Source: JAYREN01 sp963663375 (lineage in GTDB: Bacteria; Acidobacteriota; Holophagae; Holophagales; Holophagaceae). From it: a stretch of 64,000 nt of DNA. A program made the position numbers and the translations under genes. Of the stretch, positions 27,254 through 35,491 are shown in pieces (position 1 is the first letter of the stretch; every line of letters begins with the position of its first letter). The notes under the pieces were generated by a model. It did no database searches. It was not told where the DNA came from and worked only from the letters and a program-made list of their open reading frames with translations. The DNA lies in NCBI GenBank assembly GCA_963663375.1, contig OY760195.1, positions 2,232,001 to 2,296,000 of the forward strand, given 5' to 3'.

Positions 27254-28648
27254 GTGACCCGGCCAGAACCGCCCCGGATCCTGCCCGCCATCATGGGGGG
27301 GCTCTGCCAGCAGAGAGCGGAAGGCACCCTTGTCCTGGAGCAGAATGACGGCTGTCGCCGGTTCTACTGGGCGGACGGCAACATCGTGTACCTCCAGAGC
27401 GACGTAGCGGGGGAACAGTTCGGGAACTACCTCCTGCGCCAGGGAATCCTGGACTATGCCTCCCTCACAGAACTGCTCGCCAACGAGGAACGGTTTCGTC
27501 TGGGGGAAAAGGTCATCCAGTGGGGTCTGATGACCATCGAGGAGCGGGATCTCCACTTGGGCTCCCTCCAGGAACAAGTGATGATCCATGCCCTGGAACA
27601 TCCCATTCTGAACCTGGAATGGAAGCCGGGTGGTGTGCAGCAGCAGTTGAGCGACGACCTTCGCTTCCGAGTGAACCATCGGCACTTCGTTTGGAGCACC
27701 TTCCAGGAGGCCCACAACGAGGACGATCTCTGCGATCTCCTCTTCCAGGAGAAGGAATGGCGCTGGGAGGCCCACGGGGACCTGCTGGAATCCATGAGCG
27801 ATCTGCCCCTCACCCCGCAGACGGCCTACGCGCTGTCCTTCCTGGGGCGCGAACCCGTAGGCTTCGAGACTTTTCTTTCGCTCAGCAACCTGTCCGAAGG
27901 GTTGGCGGCACGGCTCCTGGTAACCCTTTGGGCGCTGGGGGTCATTTCCCTTTCGCAGGGCTCCCTGCCTCTGGTGGAGCCTGCTCCGGAACCCGAGCCC
28001 ATTCCCCTGGAAGCCATCACGCCTCCGGTGATGTCCTCCACCAACCTGCCTTCCAATACGCCCGCCGCCCTTCCGCCTCTGGAATTCGAACCCCGTGCCG
28101 AACAGGGGTTGCAGATCGAGTTGGACGATAGCGCCCCCGGGGTGGCCTTCCCTGCCTATGCCGAAATCCCCTCCATCCCTCTGCCGGAGGCCGAGCCCGT
28201 CCTCGAGAGTCCCCTGGTCCGGGCCAAAAAATCGTTCGCGAAGGCGCGAACCCTCCTGGTGCAGGACCGCACCGCGGAGGCCATCCGCTTTCTCGAGCAA
28301 TGCGTGAAGCTCGACCCGGACAGCGATCAGGCCTACGAGCCCTGGCTGCTGCTGGGCAAGCACCGTCTCGTGAATCCGGCCTGGTCCACTCGGGCCATCG
28401 AGGCCCTTCAGGCCGCTTCCAGACTGCAGCCCAAGGCCGCAGAGCCCTGGGCGCTCATGGGCGAGGTCTACCACCGGAAAGGCTTCAAGGCCAATGCCAA
28501 GGCCTGCTTCAAGAAGGCCTTGGAGCTGGATCCCTCGGTGCCCATTCCCGCGGACGTCAATCCCAAGGAGCCCGACGAGGTTCCCGAGAGCGCCGGCCTC
28601 TTCGGGCGCTTCAAGGCCATGCTCGGCGGCGGGAAGGATCGGGACTGA
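27254..28648 (+). CDS. DUF4388/PATAN-like protein with C-terminal TPRs
   Basis: 464 residues from GTG 27254. The N-terminal part (about 10-120) resembles the DUF4388 module: LCQQRAEGTLVLEQNDGCRRFYWADGNIVYLQSD followed by GEQFGNYLLRQGIL and FRLGEKVIQWGLMT. That module occurs in regulators of gliding, polarity and signalling in deltaproteobacteria and acidobacteria. A Pro-rich linker (about 235-310) leads to two or three TPR units near the C-terminus (AIRFLEQCVKLDPDSDQAYE and NAKACFKKALELDPS). No output or DNA-binding domain is visible. It is divergent from the kinase gene with 142 bases between, and just upstream of the flagellar block. Confidence 0.75.
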   Translation: MTRPEPPRILPAIMGGLCQQRAEGTLVLEQNDGCRRFYWADGNIVYLQSDVAGEQFGNYLLRQGILDYASLTELLANEERFRLGEKVIQWGLMTIEERDLHLGSLQEQVMIHALEHPILNLEWKPGGVQQQLSDDLRFRVNHRHFVWSTFQEAHNEDDLCDLLFQEKEWRWEAHGDLLESMSDLPLTPQTAYALSFLGREPVGFETFLSLSNLSEGLAARLLVTLWALGVISLSQGSLPLVEPAPEPEPIPLEAITPPVMSSTNLPSNTPAALPPLEFEPRAEQGLQIELDDSAPGVAFPAYAEIPSIPLPEAEPVLESPLVRAKKSFAKARTLLVQDRTAEAIRFLEQCVKLDPDSDQAYEPWLLLGKHRLVNPAWSTRAIEALQAASRLQPKAAEPWALMGEVYHRKGFKANAKACFKKALELDPSVPIPADVNPKEPDEVPESAGLFGRFKAMLGGGKDRD

Positions 28649-28729
28649 CGGGTCAAGCTCCGTTGGCAGCGGGCCGAAGAGATACCCATCGGCCCTTCGC
28701 TGATCTCGGTTTTGTGTGCCGGTCAGAAA

Positions 28730-28757
28730 TCAATCGCGGGGGAGTCCAGGCCGATAC
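28730..28757 (+). promoter_or_regulatory. Possible flagellar (sigma-28-like) promoter upstream of fliS
   Basis: TCAA at 28730-28733 and GCCGATAC at 28750-28757, separated by 16 bases, resemble the flagellar consensus TAAA-N15-GCCGATAA. The leader to ATG 28775 would be only about ten bases, so this is tentative. Confidence 0.35.
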
Positions 28758-28774
28758 CCGTTGAGAGGATCGTC

Positions 28775-29203
28775 ATGCAGGGATATCCCGGAGGAAAGGC
28801 CACCAACCATTACCTGGTGCAGCGCATCCAGGGTGCGAGTCCCGAGCAGGTGGCGGCGCTCCTGCTGGAGGGTGGCCAGCGGTTCCTCAACCTGATGATC
28901 AAGGCCATGGAGACCGGAGACCTGCCCAATCAGTCCGTGTACATCGGACGGATTTCGGACATCATCCTGGGCCTCAAGGAACGCCTCAATCTGGATGACG
29001 GGGGCGAAGTGGTGGAAAACCTCATCCGTCTGTACGACTGGTGGGCCGATGAACTCTTCGATGGCTCCCTCAACGGTCAGCCGGACCGCCTCCGGGTGAT
29101 CTTCAACCAGATGGGCGAGCTGAAGGAGACCTGGGAAGAGCTGCACCGCCGGAAGAGCGCCGGAAACCAGCCTGCGGGCTCCATCGACGGCCTGTCCGTG
29201 TGA
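28775..29203 (+). CDS. fliS: Flagellar export chaperone FliS
   Basis: 142 residues. FliS binds the C-terminus of flagellin in the cytoplasm and prevents premature polymerisation. The typical FliS start is present (ATNHYLVQRIQGASPEQVAALLLEGG), as is the four-helix pattern with ISDIILGLKERLNLDDGGEVVENLIRLYDWW. The ATG 28775 has a GAGAGGA site five to six bases upstream; a longer frame upstream lacks one. Coupled to the next small gene by a GTGA overlap. Flagellin (fliC) lies at 34.4-35.1 kb in the same flagellar block. Confidence 0.9.
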   Translation: MQGYPGGKATNHYLVQRIQGASPEQVAALLLEGGQRFLNLMIKAMETGDLPNQSVYIGRISDIILGLKERLNLDDGGEVVENLIRLYDWWADELFDGSLNGQPDRLRVIFNQMGELKETWEELHRRKSAGNQPAGSIDGLSV

Positions 29204-29487
29204 GCGACCGGGAGGTGGTACTTGCCCTGGATGCCCTGGAGCAGTTGCTTCAAGGGGAGCTGCCGGAACCGGAGGCCATCGCCGCCTGGCGAGAAGGCTT
29301 CGATCAAGCCGTGCTTTCCGCCTCGCGGGGGCCGGGCTGGGCCGCGATCGTGACCCGGGCCCACGCCCTATCCAAGAGTCTGGATGCCAGGGCCGAGGCC
29401 CTCGCCGAGCAGCGGGATCTCCTGCGGAAAGAGCTGAATCTCCAGGACCAGGGCGCCCGCGCCCTCAAAGGCTACAAGTCCACCTGA
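29200..29487 (+). CDS. Small FliT-like protein
   Basis: 95 residues, mostly alpha-helical (EVVLALDALEQLLQGELPEPEAIAAWREGFDQAVL and LDARAEALAEQRDLLRKELNL). The GTG start overlaps the fliS stop by four bases, the position where many genomes place fliT, the chaperone for the filament cap. Sequence similarity to FliT cannot be shown by eye, so this is a positional call. Confidence 0.5.
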   Translation: MSDREVVLALDALEQLLQGELPEPEAIAAWREGFDQAVLSASRGPGWAAIVTRAHALSKSLDARAEALAEQRDLLRKELNLQDQGARALKGYKST

Positions 29488-30683
29488 GCCTCGGCTTCGG
29501 GTGTCTGCGTCAATTCCTGGACGACATTCCGAAGGGTGGCCTCCCAGTCCCCCGGGGTGGGTTGCCGGAAGATCCTAATGGTCGGGTACCAGGGACTATC
29601 CTCCCGGTTCAGCAACCACCGGAAATCGGGCTGGAAATGGACCAGGAGCAGGGTGGGGATGCCCATGGCCCCGGCGAGATGGGCCAGGGCCGTGTCCACG
29701 GTGACCACCAGATCCATGCCGCTCAGGGCGTAGGCGGTGTCTGAAAAATTCTGCAGGGCAGGGGCGAGGGTGGTGATGCCCGGCAGGCGAGGATTATTCA
29801 TCACCCCGAACTGAAAGCTGTACCAGGCCACGTCGGGCACCGCGGCGAGGGCACCGAAGGTCTTCAGCGGGATGGAGCGCTCCTTGTCTCGCTTGTGCTT
29901 GGGGCTTCCGGCCCAGGAGCACCCGATGCGCACGCGCCCATTGGCCTTGGCCAGCAATCGGGCGAGGGCCTGCCTGTTGGGCACCTGTTCGGGCACGTCC
30001 AGATAGGGGATCTCGCAGGGGATGGAGTCCAGATCGGTTCGGAACACATGGGGAAGGGAGGGCAGGGAAAGGTGGAGATCGAAGGGGGGGAGCGGGGCCC
30101 CTTCCGGGATGACTGCATCAATGCCGGGACAGGTGGCGGCCACCGCGGCGATCTGTTTCTGGGCCAGGAGCAGGACTCTCCCGCCTCGAGCCTTCACCAG
30201 GGGTGCGTAGCGCAGGAACATGAAGGTATCGCCGAAGCCCTGCTCGAAGTGGAGTAGAAGTGTCCGATCGGGAAAGGGCTCGCCCGTCCAGCGGGGCTGG
30301 GTGAAGGGGCGAGGCGGCCCCACCTTGCCGGGGATGCGCAAGCGGACCTCCCATTGATCCCAGCCCTTGGGCATCTCGCCAAACAGCAGGCTCAGGTAGC
30401 TCCGCTCGTACTCCGCCAGATTCGCAGGCAGGTTACGGTGGGCATATTCCAGCTCGGACCGCAGGCCGTTCCAATCCCGCAGGCGCAAGTATAACGTCGT
30501 GAGGCGACCATGAATGGCGGTGCTGTCCGGTGCCTGGGCGAGGCACTGCAACAGGAGGCCGCGGGCCTGGTTAAGGCTGCCCTCCCGGACCCAGGCATCC
30601 GCCTGGACCAGGTGGTCCTCGAGGCGCCCCCCCGAGGACGTTCCACCAGGGTTTGTTGACGAGAGAGGGGGCTGAGAATCCAC
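29472..30683 (-). CDS. TPR plus glycosyltransferase-9-like protein (flagellar locus), copy A
   Basis: 403 residues from GTG 30683, chosen because AAGGA lies six bases upstream; an ATG at 30728 inside the preceding gene is possible but poorly placed. The N-terminal part has TPR-like helices. The C-terminal part (about 120-390) has the glycosyltransferase-9/heptosyltransferase look: LLLHFEQGFGDTFMFLRYAPLVKARGG, VRIGCSWAGSPKHKRDKERSIPLKTF and MDLVVTVDTALAHLAGAMGIPTLLLV. It probably transfers a sugar to flagellin or another surface structure. Paralogous with the next gene. The 3-prime end overlaps the small FliT-like gene by 16 bases on the other strand. Confidence 0.78.
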   Translation of the reverse strand: MDSQPPLSSTNPGGTSSGGRLEDHLVQADAWVREGSLNQARGLLLQCLAQAPDSTAIHGRLTTLYLRLRDWNGLRSELEYAHRNLPANLAEYERSYLSLLFGEMPKGWDQWEVRLRIPGKVGPPRPFTQPRWTGEPFPDRTLLLHFEQGFGDTFMFLRYAPLVKARGGRVLLLAQKQIAAVAATCPGIDAVIPEGAPLPPFDLHLSLPSLPHVFRTDLDSIPCEIPYLDVPEQVPNRQALARLLAKANGRVRIGCSWAGSPKHKRDKERSIPLKTFGALAAVPDVAWYSFQFGVMNNPRLPGITTLAPALQNFSDTAYALSGMDLVVTVDTALAHLAGAMGIPTLLLVHFQPDFRWLLNREDSPWYPTIRIFRQPTPGDWEATLRNVVQELTQTPEAEAQVDL

Positions 30684-30693
30684 GGGTAATCCT

Positions 30694-32172
30694 TCAGGGC
30701 TGGGCTGGAGATTCCGGGGCCAGATCATCCACCAGGCGCCGGATGACCGAGTCCCAATCCCCCGCCTCGGGCTGTCGGTACAGGTGCAGGCTGGGGTACC
30801 AGGGGCTGTCCTCCCGGTCGAGCATCCACCGCCAATCCGGCTGGAAGGTGAGGAGCAGTAAGGTGGGGATGCCCAGCGCCCCCGAAAGATGGGCCAGGGC
30901 GGTATCCACGGTGATCACCAGATCCATGCCGCTCAGGGCGTAGGTCGTATCGGAGAAATCACTGAGCAGGGGGCCCAGGCGAACCAGATCCGGCAGGGGC
31001 GGTGCATCCGTGCGTCCCAGCTGAAAACTGAACCAGGCCACCCCCGGTAGGGCGGCCAAGGGTGCCAGGGTCGCCGCAGGAATGGAGCGTTCCCCGTCCC
31101 GCTTGTGGCCGGGATTGCCGGCCCAGACGAGGCCGATGCGGATTCTGCCCTGGGTCAGGGCCAGCAGCTCCGAAAGCACCTGGCGATTGGGTACCTGGGG
31201 CGGCACATCCAGATAGGGGATCTCGGCCGGAATGGACGAGAGTTCCGTGCGGAACAGCCAGGGCAGCGAGAGCAGAGATGCGTGGAGATCGAAGGTAGGC
31301 AGGGGCTCACCCCTGGGGATGACCCGATCCACCCCTGGACAGGTGGCGGCCACCGCCGCGAGGGAGGGTTGGGCCTCGAGAATCACCTGACCCCCCAGGG
31401 CCTTCACCCGGGGAGCGTAGCGGATGAACATGAGCGTGTCCCCCAACCCCTGCTCGTAGCAGAGGAGGAGGGTCTTCCCCGCAAAGGACTCGCCCTGCCA
31501 GGCGGGCTGAGAAAAAGTGCGCACCGGCCCCACCAGGCCAGGGATGCGCAGGCGCGCCTCATGGCCCTTCCAGCCCTGGGGCATCCGTCCGAACAACAGA
31601 TCGAGAAAGCCCTGCTCGAATTCGAGGTAGGTGCAGGATGGGTCCAGGGCCCGGTAGCGATCGATCTCGGTCTGGAAATCCCCCCAGCGGCCCTGGGAGT
31701 AGAAGATGTGGCCGAGCAGCTGATGGGCTTCGAGGCTCCTGGGGTCCTGTCGAATCACCCGGGCCAATTCCTGTTCTGCCAGATCCTGGCGCCCCGCCTT
31801 CAGGAGGCACTCCGCCAGGGCTCGACGGGCATCTACTCGCTTGGAATCCACGGCCAGCACGGCACGAAACTGGCCGAAGGCCGCTTCCCACTGGCCCTCC
31901 TGCATATGGACGCAGCCCAGGTTGATGCGCGCCGACAGGTTTCGGGGGTCGAGCGCCAGGGCCTTCCCGCAGGCGGCTTCCGCTTCCTGCGACTGGCGAA
32001 GCACCAGCAGTTGGCCCGCATAATCCGCCCAGACATCCCCATGGCGAGGTTCCAGGGCCAGGTACTCCCGGTAGGCGGCCAAAGCCTCCGGGCCTCGCCC
32101 GGCGCGGTCCAGGGCATGGGCCCGGGCCAGGAGCTTGGCATGATTCGGATGCACCCTCTGTTTCCCCTTCAA
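30694..32172 (-). CDS. TPR plus glycosyltransferase-9-like protein (flagellar locus), copy B
   Basis: 492 residues from a TTG start. It has four to five TPRs (about 10-175, such as GPEALAAYREYLALEPRHGDVWADYAGQLL) and a glycosyltransferase-9-like C-terminal half with TLLLCYEQGLGDTLMFIRYAPRVKALGG, IRIGLVWAGNPGHKRDGERSIPA and MDLVITVDTALAHLSGALGIPTLLLL. It is closely related to the downstream copy over the catalytic half (same motifs, same order), a tandem duplication with an added TPR set. Location between fliT-like and fliD suggests it modifies flagellar filament proteins; this is inference. Confidence 0.8.
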   Translation of the reverse strand: MKGKQRVHPNHAKLLARAHALDRAGRGPEALAAYREYLALEPRHGDVWADYAGQLLVLRQSQEAEAACGKALALDPRNLSARINLGCVHMQEGQWEAAFGQFRAVLAVDSKRVDARRALAECLLKAGRQDLAEQELARVIRQDPRSLEAHQLLGHIFYSQGRWGDFQTEIDRYRALDPSCTYLEFEQGFLDLLFGRMPQGWKGHEARLRIPGLVGPVRTFSQPAWQGESFAGKTLLLCYEQGLGDTLMFIRYAPRVKALGGQVILEAQPSLAAVAATCPGVDRVIPRGEPLPTFDLHASLLSLPWLFRTELSSIPAEIPYLDVPPQVPNRQVLSELLALTQGRIRIGLVWAGNPGHKRDGERSIPAATLAPLAALPGVAWFSFQLGRTDAPPLPDLVRLGPLLSDFSDTTYALSGMDLVITVDTALAHLSGALGIPTLLLLTFQPDWRWMLDREDSPWYPSLHLYRQPEAGDWDSVIRRLVDDLAPESPAQP

Positions 32173-32228
32173 TCGATGGCCCTACGTTTTCTCATGGAAA
32201 CCCATGTCTGGGGAGAGGTTCGGCAGGG

Positions 32229-32258
32229 AAAGAAAAGGCCCCCTGGTTGCAGGGGGCC
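32229..32258 (-). terminator. Rho-independent terminator after fliD
   Basis: On the minus strand a nine-base-pair GGCCCCCTG stem with a four-base loop is followed by TTTTCTTT, about 27 bases past the fliD stop. It ends the flaG-fliD transcript before the glycosyltransferase genes. Confidence 0.75.
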
Positions 32259-32284
32259 GATGGCGGAGCGGGAAGCAGGGTGGA

Positions 32285-33928
32285 TCAGATCCCGCTGAGG
32301 CTGGAGCTGGAGGCCCGCAGCTGGGAAACCATGGATTCCATCTTGTCGAACTGCGCCTTGAGGGCGAGACGTTTCTTCTCGAGGTTGGCCTGCCCGGCCT
32401 CGATGCGCGTGGTCAGGATCTTGTTCTGGGCCTCGATGCTGGTCCGGGTCGTCTCGATGGTCCCCGAGTAGGAGGTGAGGCTGGTGACCAGATCCTGCAG
32501 TTTCTGACCGACGCCTCGGGTGAGGGTCAGGGCGCCTGCGCCGGGGCCGGTGACGTTGAGCTTCAGCCCCTCAAGAGGAGTGCCCGCAGGCCCCGTGAGG
32601 ATGCCATTGGTCACGCTGAGGTCAGCGTAGGTGGTGCCCCCCACCGTGAGCGAACCCGTGAGGGCTCCCCCTACGCCTGAGGTGATGGCGAAATCCACGG
32701 CGCCGGTGGCGGTCTTGGGGCTGCCGGAGGCGAAGGAAACCGCACCGTTTGTGGAACTGCCGGAGAAGGCGAAGACGTTCTTGACCGCCACCGGGTCCTT
32801 GTCGAGGGCGGCCTGGAAGACCGTGGTGTCCAGACTCAGGGTGCCGTCGGCGTTGGTCTTGATGCCGAGATCGGCGGCGGACTTGAAGGGGGCCGATTCC
32901 GGCAGGCCATCGGGATTGCCCCGAAGCACGCCGCGCAGGTCATTGATGACCGAGCGGGCCACCGCATCGCTGGTCAGCGGGCCCTGGTTGGTGACTCCCG
33001 TGTCGGTCTTGGAGACCGCAGCGGCGTCCTTGTAGGTCTTGAGAACCGCATTGAATTTGGCGATCACGTCCTGCATAGCCGCCGTGGCATTGGCCTTGTC
33101 CTGGCCTACGGTGAGGGTGGTCGCGTTGGTGGTGTCGCCCTTCTTCAGGGTGAAGGTGACCCCATCCACCGCATCAGTTACGACGTTGCTCTTGCGGGTC
33201 ATTTCGATCCCGTTGATCGAAAAGACCGCGTCCTTGGCGGTTCCGGCCGAAGTGGACGAGAGCCCACCGGCCAGATCGCCCAGGGAGGCCGCCGTGCTGG
33301 TAAACCCAGACGCCCGCAGGGACACGACACCGTTGGTGGCGCCTGTGCCCGTATCCTTGGCCGTGAGCACGAGCTGGTGTTGGTTGCCACCCTTGCCGGT
33401 ATTGACGATGGTGGCAGTGACCCCGGCGCCCGAGCCATTGATGGCATCCCGCAGGCCGTTGAGGCTGTTGTTGGTGAGCTCAAAGGTTTTGGCTTGGCCG
33501 TCGGTGCCAGTCACCGTGAAAGTCCCGGTGCCGCTGGTGATCGCCGTGTTGGGATCGGCCATGGCCAGGGACGTGGGCAACCCATCCACCATGGTGGGGC
33601 CCAACTGGCCCTTGGTGGCTACCGAGGCAACCTTGACCTCGTAACTGCCGCTGGCCGCCCCGGTGGCGGTGGCGGTGGCGAAGGTGCCGGTGGAATCCGT
33701 GCTGGTAACGGCCCGGTTGGCGAAGCTGTCGAAGAGTCGGGCCATGCTTAGAGTGATGTTGGTCATGCCCGAGCGCATGGACGCCAGGGCGGCGGAACGC
33801 TTGGTGTTGAGGGCCTGGCGTCCCTGGAGCCGCTCCACCCCGCCGCTGTCCCGGGCGATGATGGCCTTGATCAGATTGTCGGTCTGAAGCCCCGTCGTGA
33901 CGCCCTGGAAACTCAGTGTTGTCGCCAT
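32285..33928 (-). CDS. fliD: Flagellar filament cap protein FliD (hook-associated protein 2)
   Basis: 547 residues. The N-terminal D0/D1 part is recognised by LSFQGVTTGLQTDNLIKAIIARDSGGVERLQGRQALNTKRSAALASMRSGMT. The C-terminal part ends with the coiled-coil pattern LQDLVTSLTSYSGTIETTRTSIEAQNKILTTRIEAGQANLEKKRLALKAQFDKMESMVSQL. The centre is Thr/Gly/Ala-rich and strand-like, as in FliD of other phyla. FliD caps the growing filament so that flagellin can be incorporated. The gene follows flaG in the same direction with a 19-base spacer and is followed by a terminator. Confidence 0.93.
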   Translation of the reverse strand: MATTLSFQGVTTGLQTDNLIKAIIARDSGGVERLQGRQALNTKRSAALASMRSGMTNITLSMARLFDSFANRAVTSTDSTGTFATATATGAASGSYEVKVASVATKGQLGPTMVDGLPTSLAMADPNTAITSGTGTFTVTGTDGQAKTFELTNNSLNGLRDAINGSGAGVTATIVNTGKGGNQHQLVLTAKDTGTGATNGVVSLRASGFTSTAASLGDLAGGLSSTSAGTAKDAVFSINGIEMTRKSNVVTDAVDGVTFTLKKGDTTNATTLTVGQDKANATAAMQDVIAKFNAVLKTYKDAAAVSKTDTGVTNQGPLTSDAVARSVINDLRGVLRGNPDGLPESAPFKSAADLGIKTNADGTLSLDTTVFQAALDKDPVAVKNVFAFSGSSTNGAVSFASGSPKTATGAVDFAITSGVGGALTGSLTVGGTTYADLSVTNGILTGPAGTPLEGLKLNVTGPGAGALTLTRGVGQKLQDLVTSLTSYSGTIETTRTSIEAQNKILTTRIEAGQANLEKKRLALKAQFDKMESMVSQLRASSSSLSGI

Positions 33929-33947
33929 GGCTAAACCCCCTCAGGCC

Positions 33948-34334
33948 TCAGCCTTCTTTATCCATCAAAACGCCGGACGAGTCCCGGGTATTGCTGAGTT
34001 CCCGCAGTTTCCGGGCCATGGCCAGCACTTCTTCGGAAGGCACTTGCCGGATGACTTCTCTGGTTTCGGGATCGATGATCTTGAAGTAGTACGTGCCCGT
34101 GGCCTTGTCCACCACGAACTTGATATCCGTAGGCAGTTGCTGAAAGTAGCCCTGGACGTCGGTCGCGGCGGCTTCCAGGCTTTCCTTGGATACGCCTTGA
34201 CCCTGCCCCTCCGGGTTCGGGGCCCGGGTTTCGGCAGGTCTGGGGGGCGGCTTGGAGGGAATCGGGGAAGCGACCGGGTAAGTCTTCGCCATTCCCGCAG
34301 CCAAGCTACCCAGAGGGTTCACTTGATCGGTCAT
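33948..34334 (-). CDS. flaG: FlaG-family flagellar protein
   Basis: 128 residues. The C-terminal half has the FlaG pattern: LPTDIKFVVDKATGTYYFKIIDPETREVIRQVPSEEVLAMARKLREL. The N-terminal half is Pro-rich and unstructured. FlaG influences filament length in other bacteria. It lies between the flagellin hairpin and fliD, so it is probably the first gene of the flaG-fliD unit. Confidence 0.9.
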   Translation of the reverse strand: MTDQVNPLGSLAAGMAKTYPVASPIPSKPPPRPAETRAPNPEGQGQGVSKESLEAAATDVQGYFQQLPTDIKFVVDKATGTYYFKIIDPETREVIRQVPSEEVLAMARKLRELSNTRDSSGVLMDKEG

Positions 34335-34355
34335 GGGAGGTCTCCTTATGAGACA

Positions 34356-34388
34356 CCGTAGGGGACGAGCCTGGCTCGTCCCCTACGG
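34356..34388 (-). terminator. Long perfect hairpin after the flagellin gene
   Basis: A perfect 16-base arm (CCGTAGGGGACGAGCC) pairs with its complement across one base, about 18 bases past the flagellin stop. There is little T run afterwards, so it may be a partial terminator that sets flagellin mRNA above the downstream flaG-fliD message. Confidence 0.65.
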
Positions 34389-34405
34389 CGCATCATAAAA
34401 CCCGA

Positions 34406-35059
34406 CTACCGAAGGAGACCGAGTACGGTCTGACTCGCCTGATTCGCGTTGGTCAGCGCACTGGTGCCCGACTGGCTCAGGATCTGCCACTTGGTGAGGC
34501 TTACCACCTCGGCGCCCATATCGGCGTCCATGATGTTGCTCATCTGGGCGGTCTTGGCTTCAGCCTCGATGCCGTAGAGGTTGGCATTACTCAAGGACGT
34601 TGCCATGCGGCTCGCGATCGTGCTGCGGGCTGCGTTGACCACACCCAGGGCGGTGGAAGCCGTGGCCAGATCGGTGATGGGGGCCACCACAGTGGCGGCA
34701 CCAGTCTTGGCTGCGGCGGCCACAGCGAGGCCGGAAACCGAGGCCATTTCGCTGGCGGACATGTTGCCACCGGCGGCCAGTTCCATGGTGCGCATGATCA
34801 AGTTGGTGGCCTCATCCAGGTAGCCGTCATCGGCGGCGGCCGCATAGTAATCCTGGGTGGCGAGTTTGCGACGCTCGGTGGCGACCTTGGAATCGGCCAG
34901 GTAGGCGTTGGCGTTCGCCAAGCCCGCGGCGTCATCGGAAGCGTGATTGATACGCTTGCCAGTGGTGAGACGCTCGATGGTCTGCTTCATACCGATCGCA
35001 GTGATACCGAGCTGACGGGTGGCGGTGAGAGCCGCAACGTTATTAAGAATAGAAGGCAT
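34406..35059 (-). CDS. fliC: Flagellin, short form
   Basis: 217 residues with only the conserved D0/D1 ends. The N-terminus has IERLTTGKRINHASDDAAGLANANAYLADSK (canonical LSSGxRINSAxDDAAGLAIA) and the C-terminus ends SGTSALTNANQASQTVLGLLR. The variable D2/D3 region is nearly absent; only a short Ala/Thr/Val-rich stretch (about 110-150) links the halves. The GGAGG site before ATG 35059 selects this start over one nine codons upstream. A hairpin (35082-35099) lies in its leader. Filament subunit exported by the flagellar type III system with FliS. Confidence 0.93.
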   Translation of the reverse strand: MPSILNNVAALTATRQLGITAIGMKQTIERLTTGKRINHASDDAAGLANANAYLADSKVATERRKLATQDYYAAAADDGYLDEATNLIMRTMELAAGGNMSASEMASVSGLAVAAAAKTGAATVVAPITDLATASTALGVVNAARSTIASRMATSLSNANLYGIEAEAKTAQMSNIMDADMGAEVVSLTKWQILSQSGTSALTNANQASQTVLGLLR

Positions 35060-35491
35060 GACATCCTCCGTGATGTGCCTTGGCAGCATCCGTGCTGCCG
35101 GGTTTGGTTGGGGGGATCCCCCGACCTAAACCTTTTCGGGTGGGGTGGGGTGGTTCTTTAGGAGTTTTTTGATAAGAATTTAAGTATTGCAAATAAAGGT
35201 TGTAATTAGTTTCGAGCTTGAATCGGGCTTCTCGACCTCGGCCTTCGCTGCTGGAATCATGGCCAGTCCACCTCACGCAGAGCCACGAATACGAGTAGCG
35301 ATCGAACGGAGTACCCACTGGTCCAATATCCGCCTCTTGTGAACTCACCCCTGACCATCCAGGCGGTTTCCAGTGGGTTCCGGCAGGGAGGGCGAAAATG
35401 AATCGTCTCATTGGCAAAAATGGCGTCCGGTTTGAGCGAGCATGGGCTCGCCACATTGCGCAAGAATGATCGCCTGCATGCGGAGTCGACC
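35060..35491. promoter_or_regulatory. Control region between flagellin and the methyltransferase gene
   Basis: 432 bases without a convincing gene. On the flagellin side it holds a seven-base-pair leader hairpin (GGCAGCA stem, 35082-35099), a palindrome GGGGGATCCCCC (35111-35122) and an AT-rich patch at about 35160-35215. That patch contains a weak TTACAA / TAAATT pair spaced by 17 bases on the minus strand (35177-35205). No clear sigma-28 box was found. The rest, up to the GGAG at about 35481, has no feature I can name. Confidence 0.4.
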
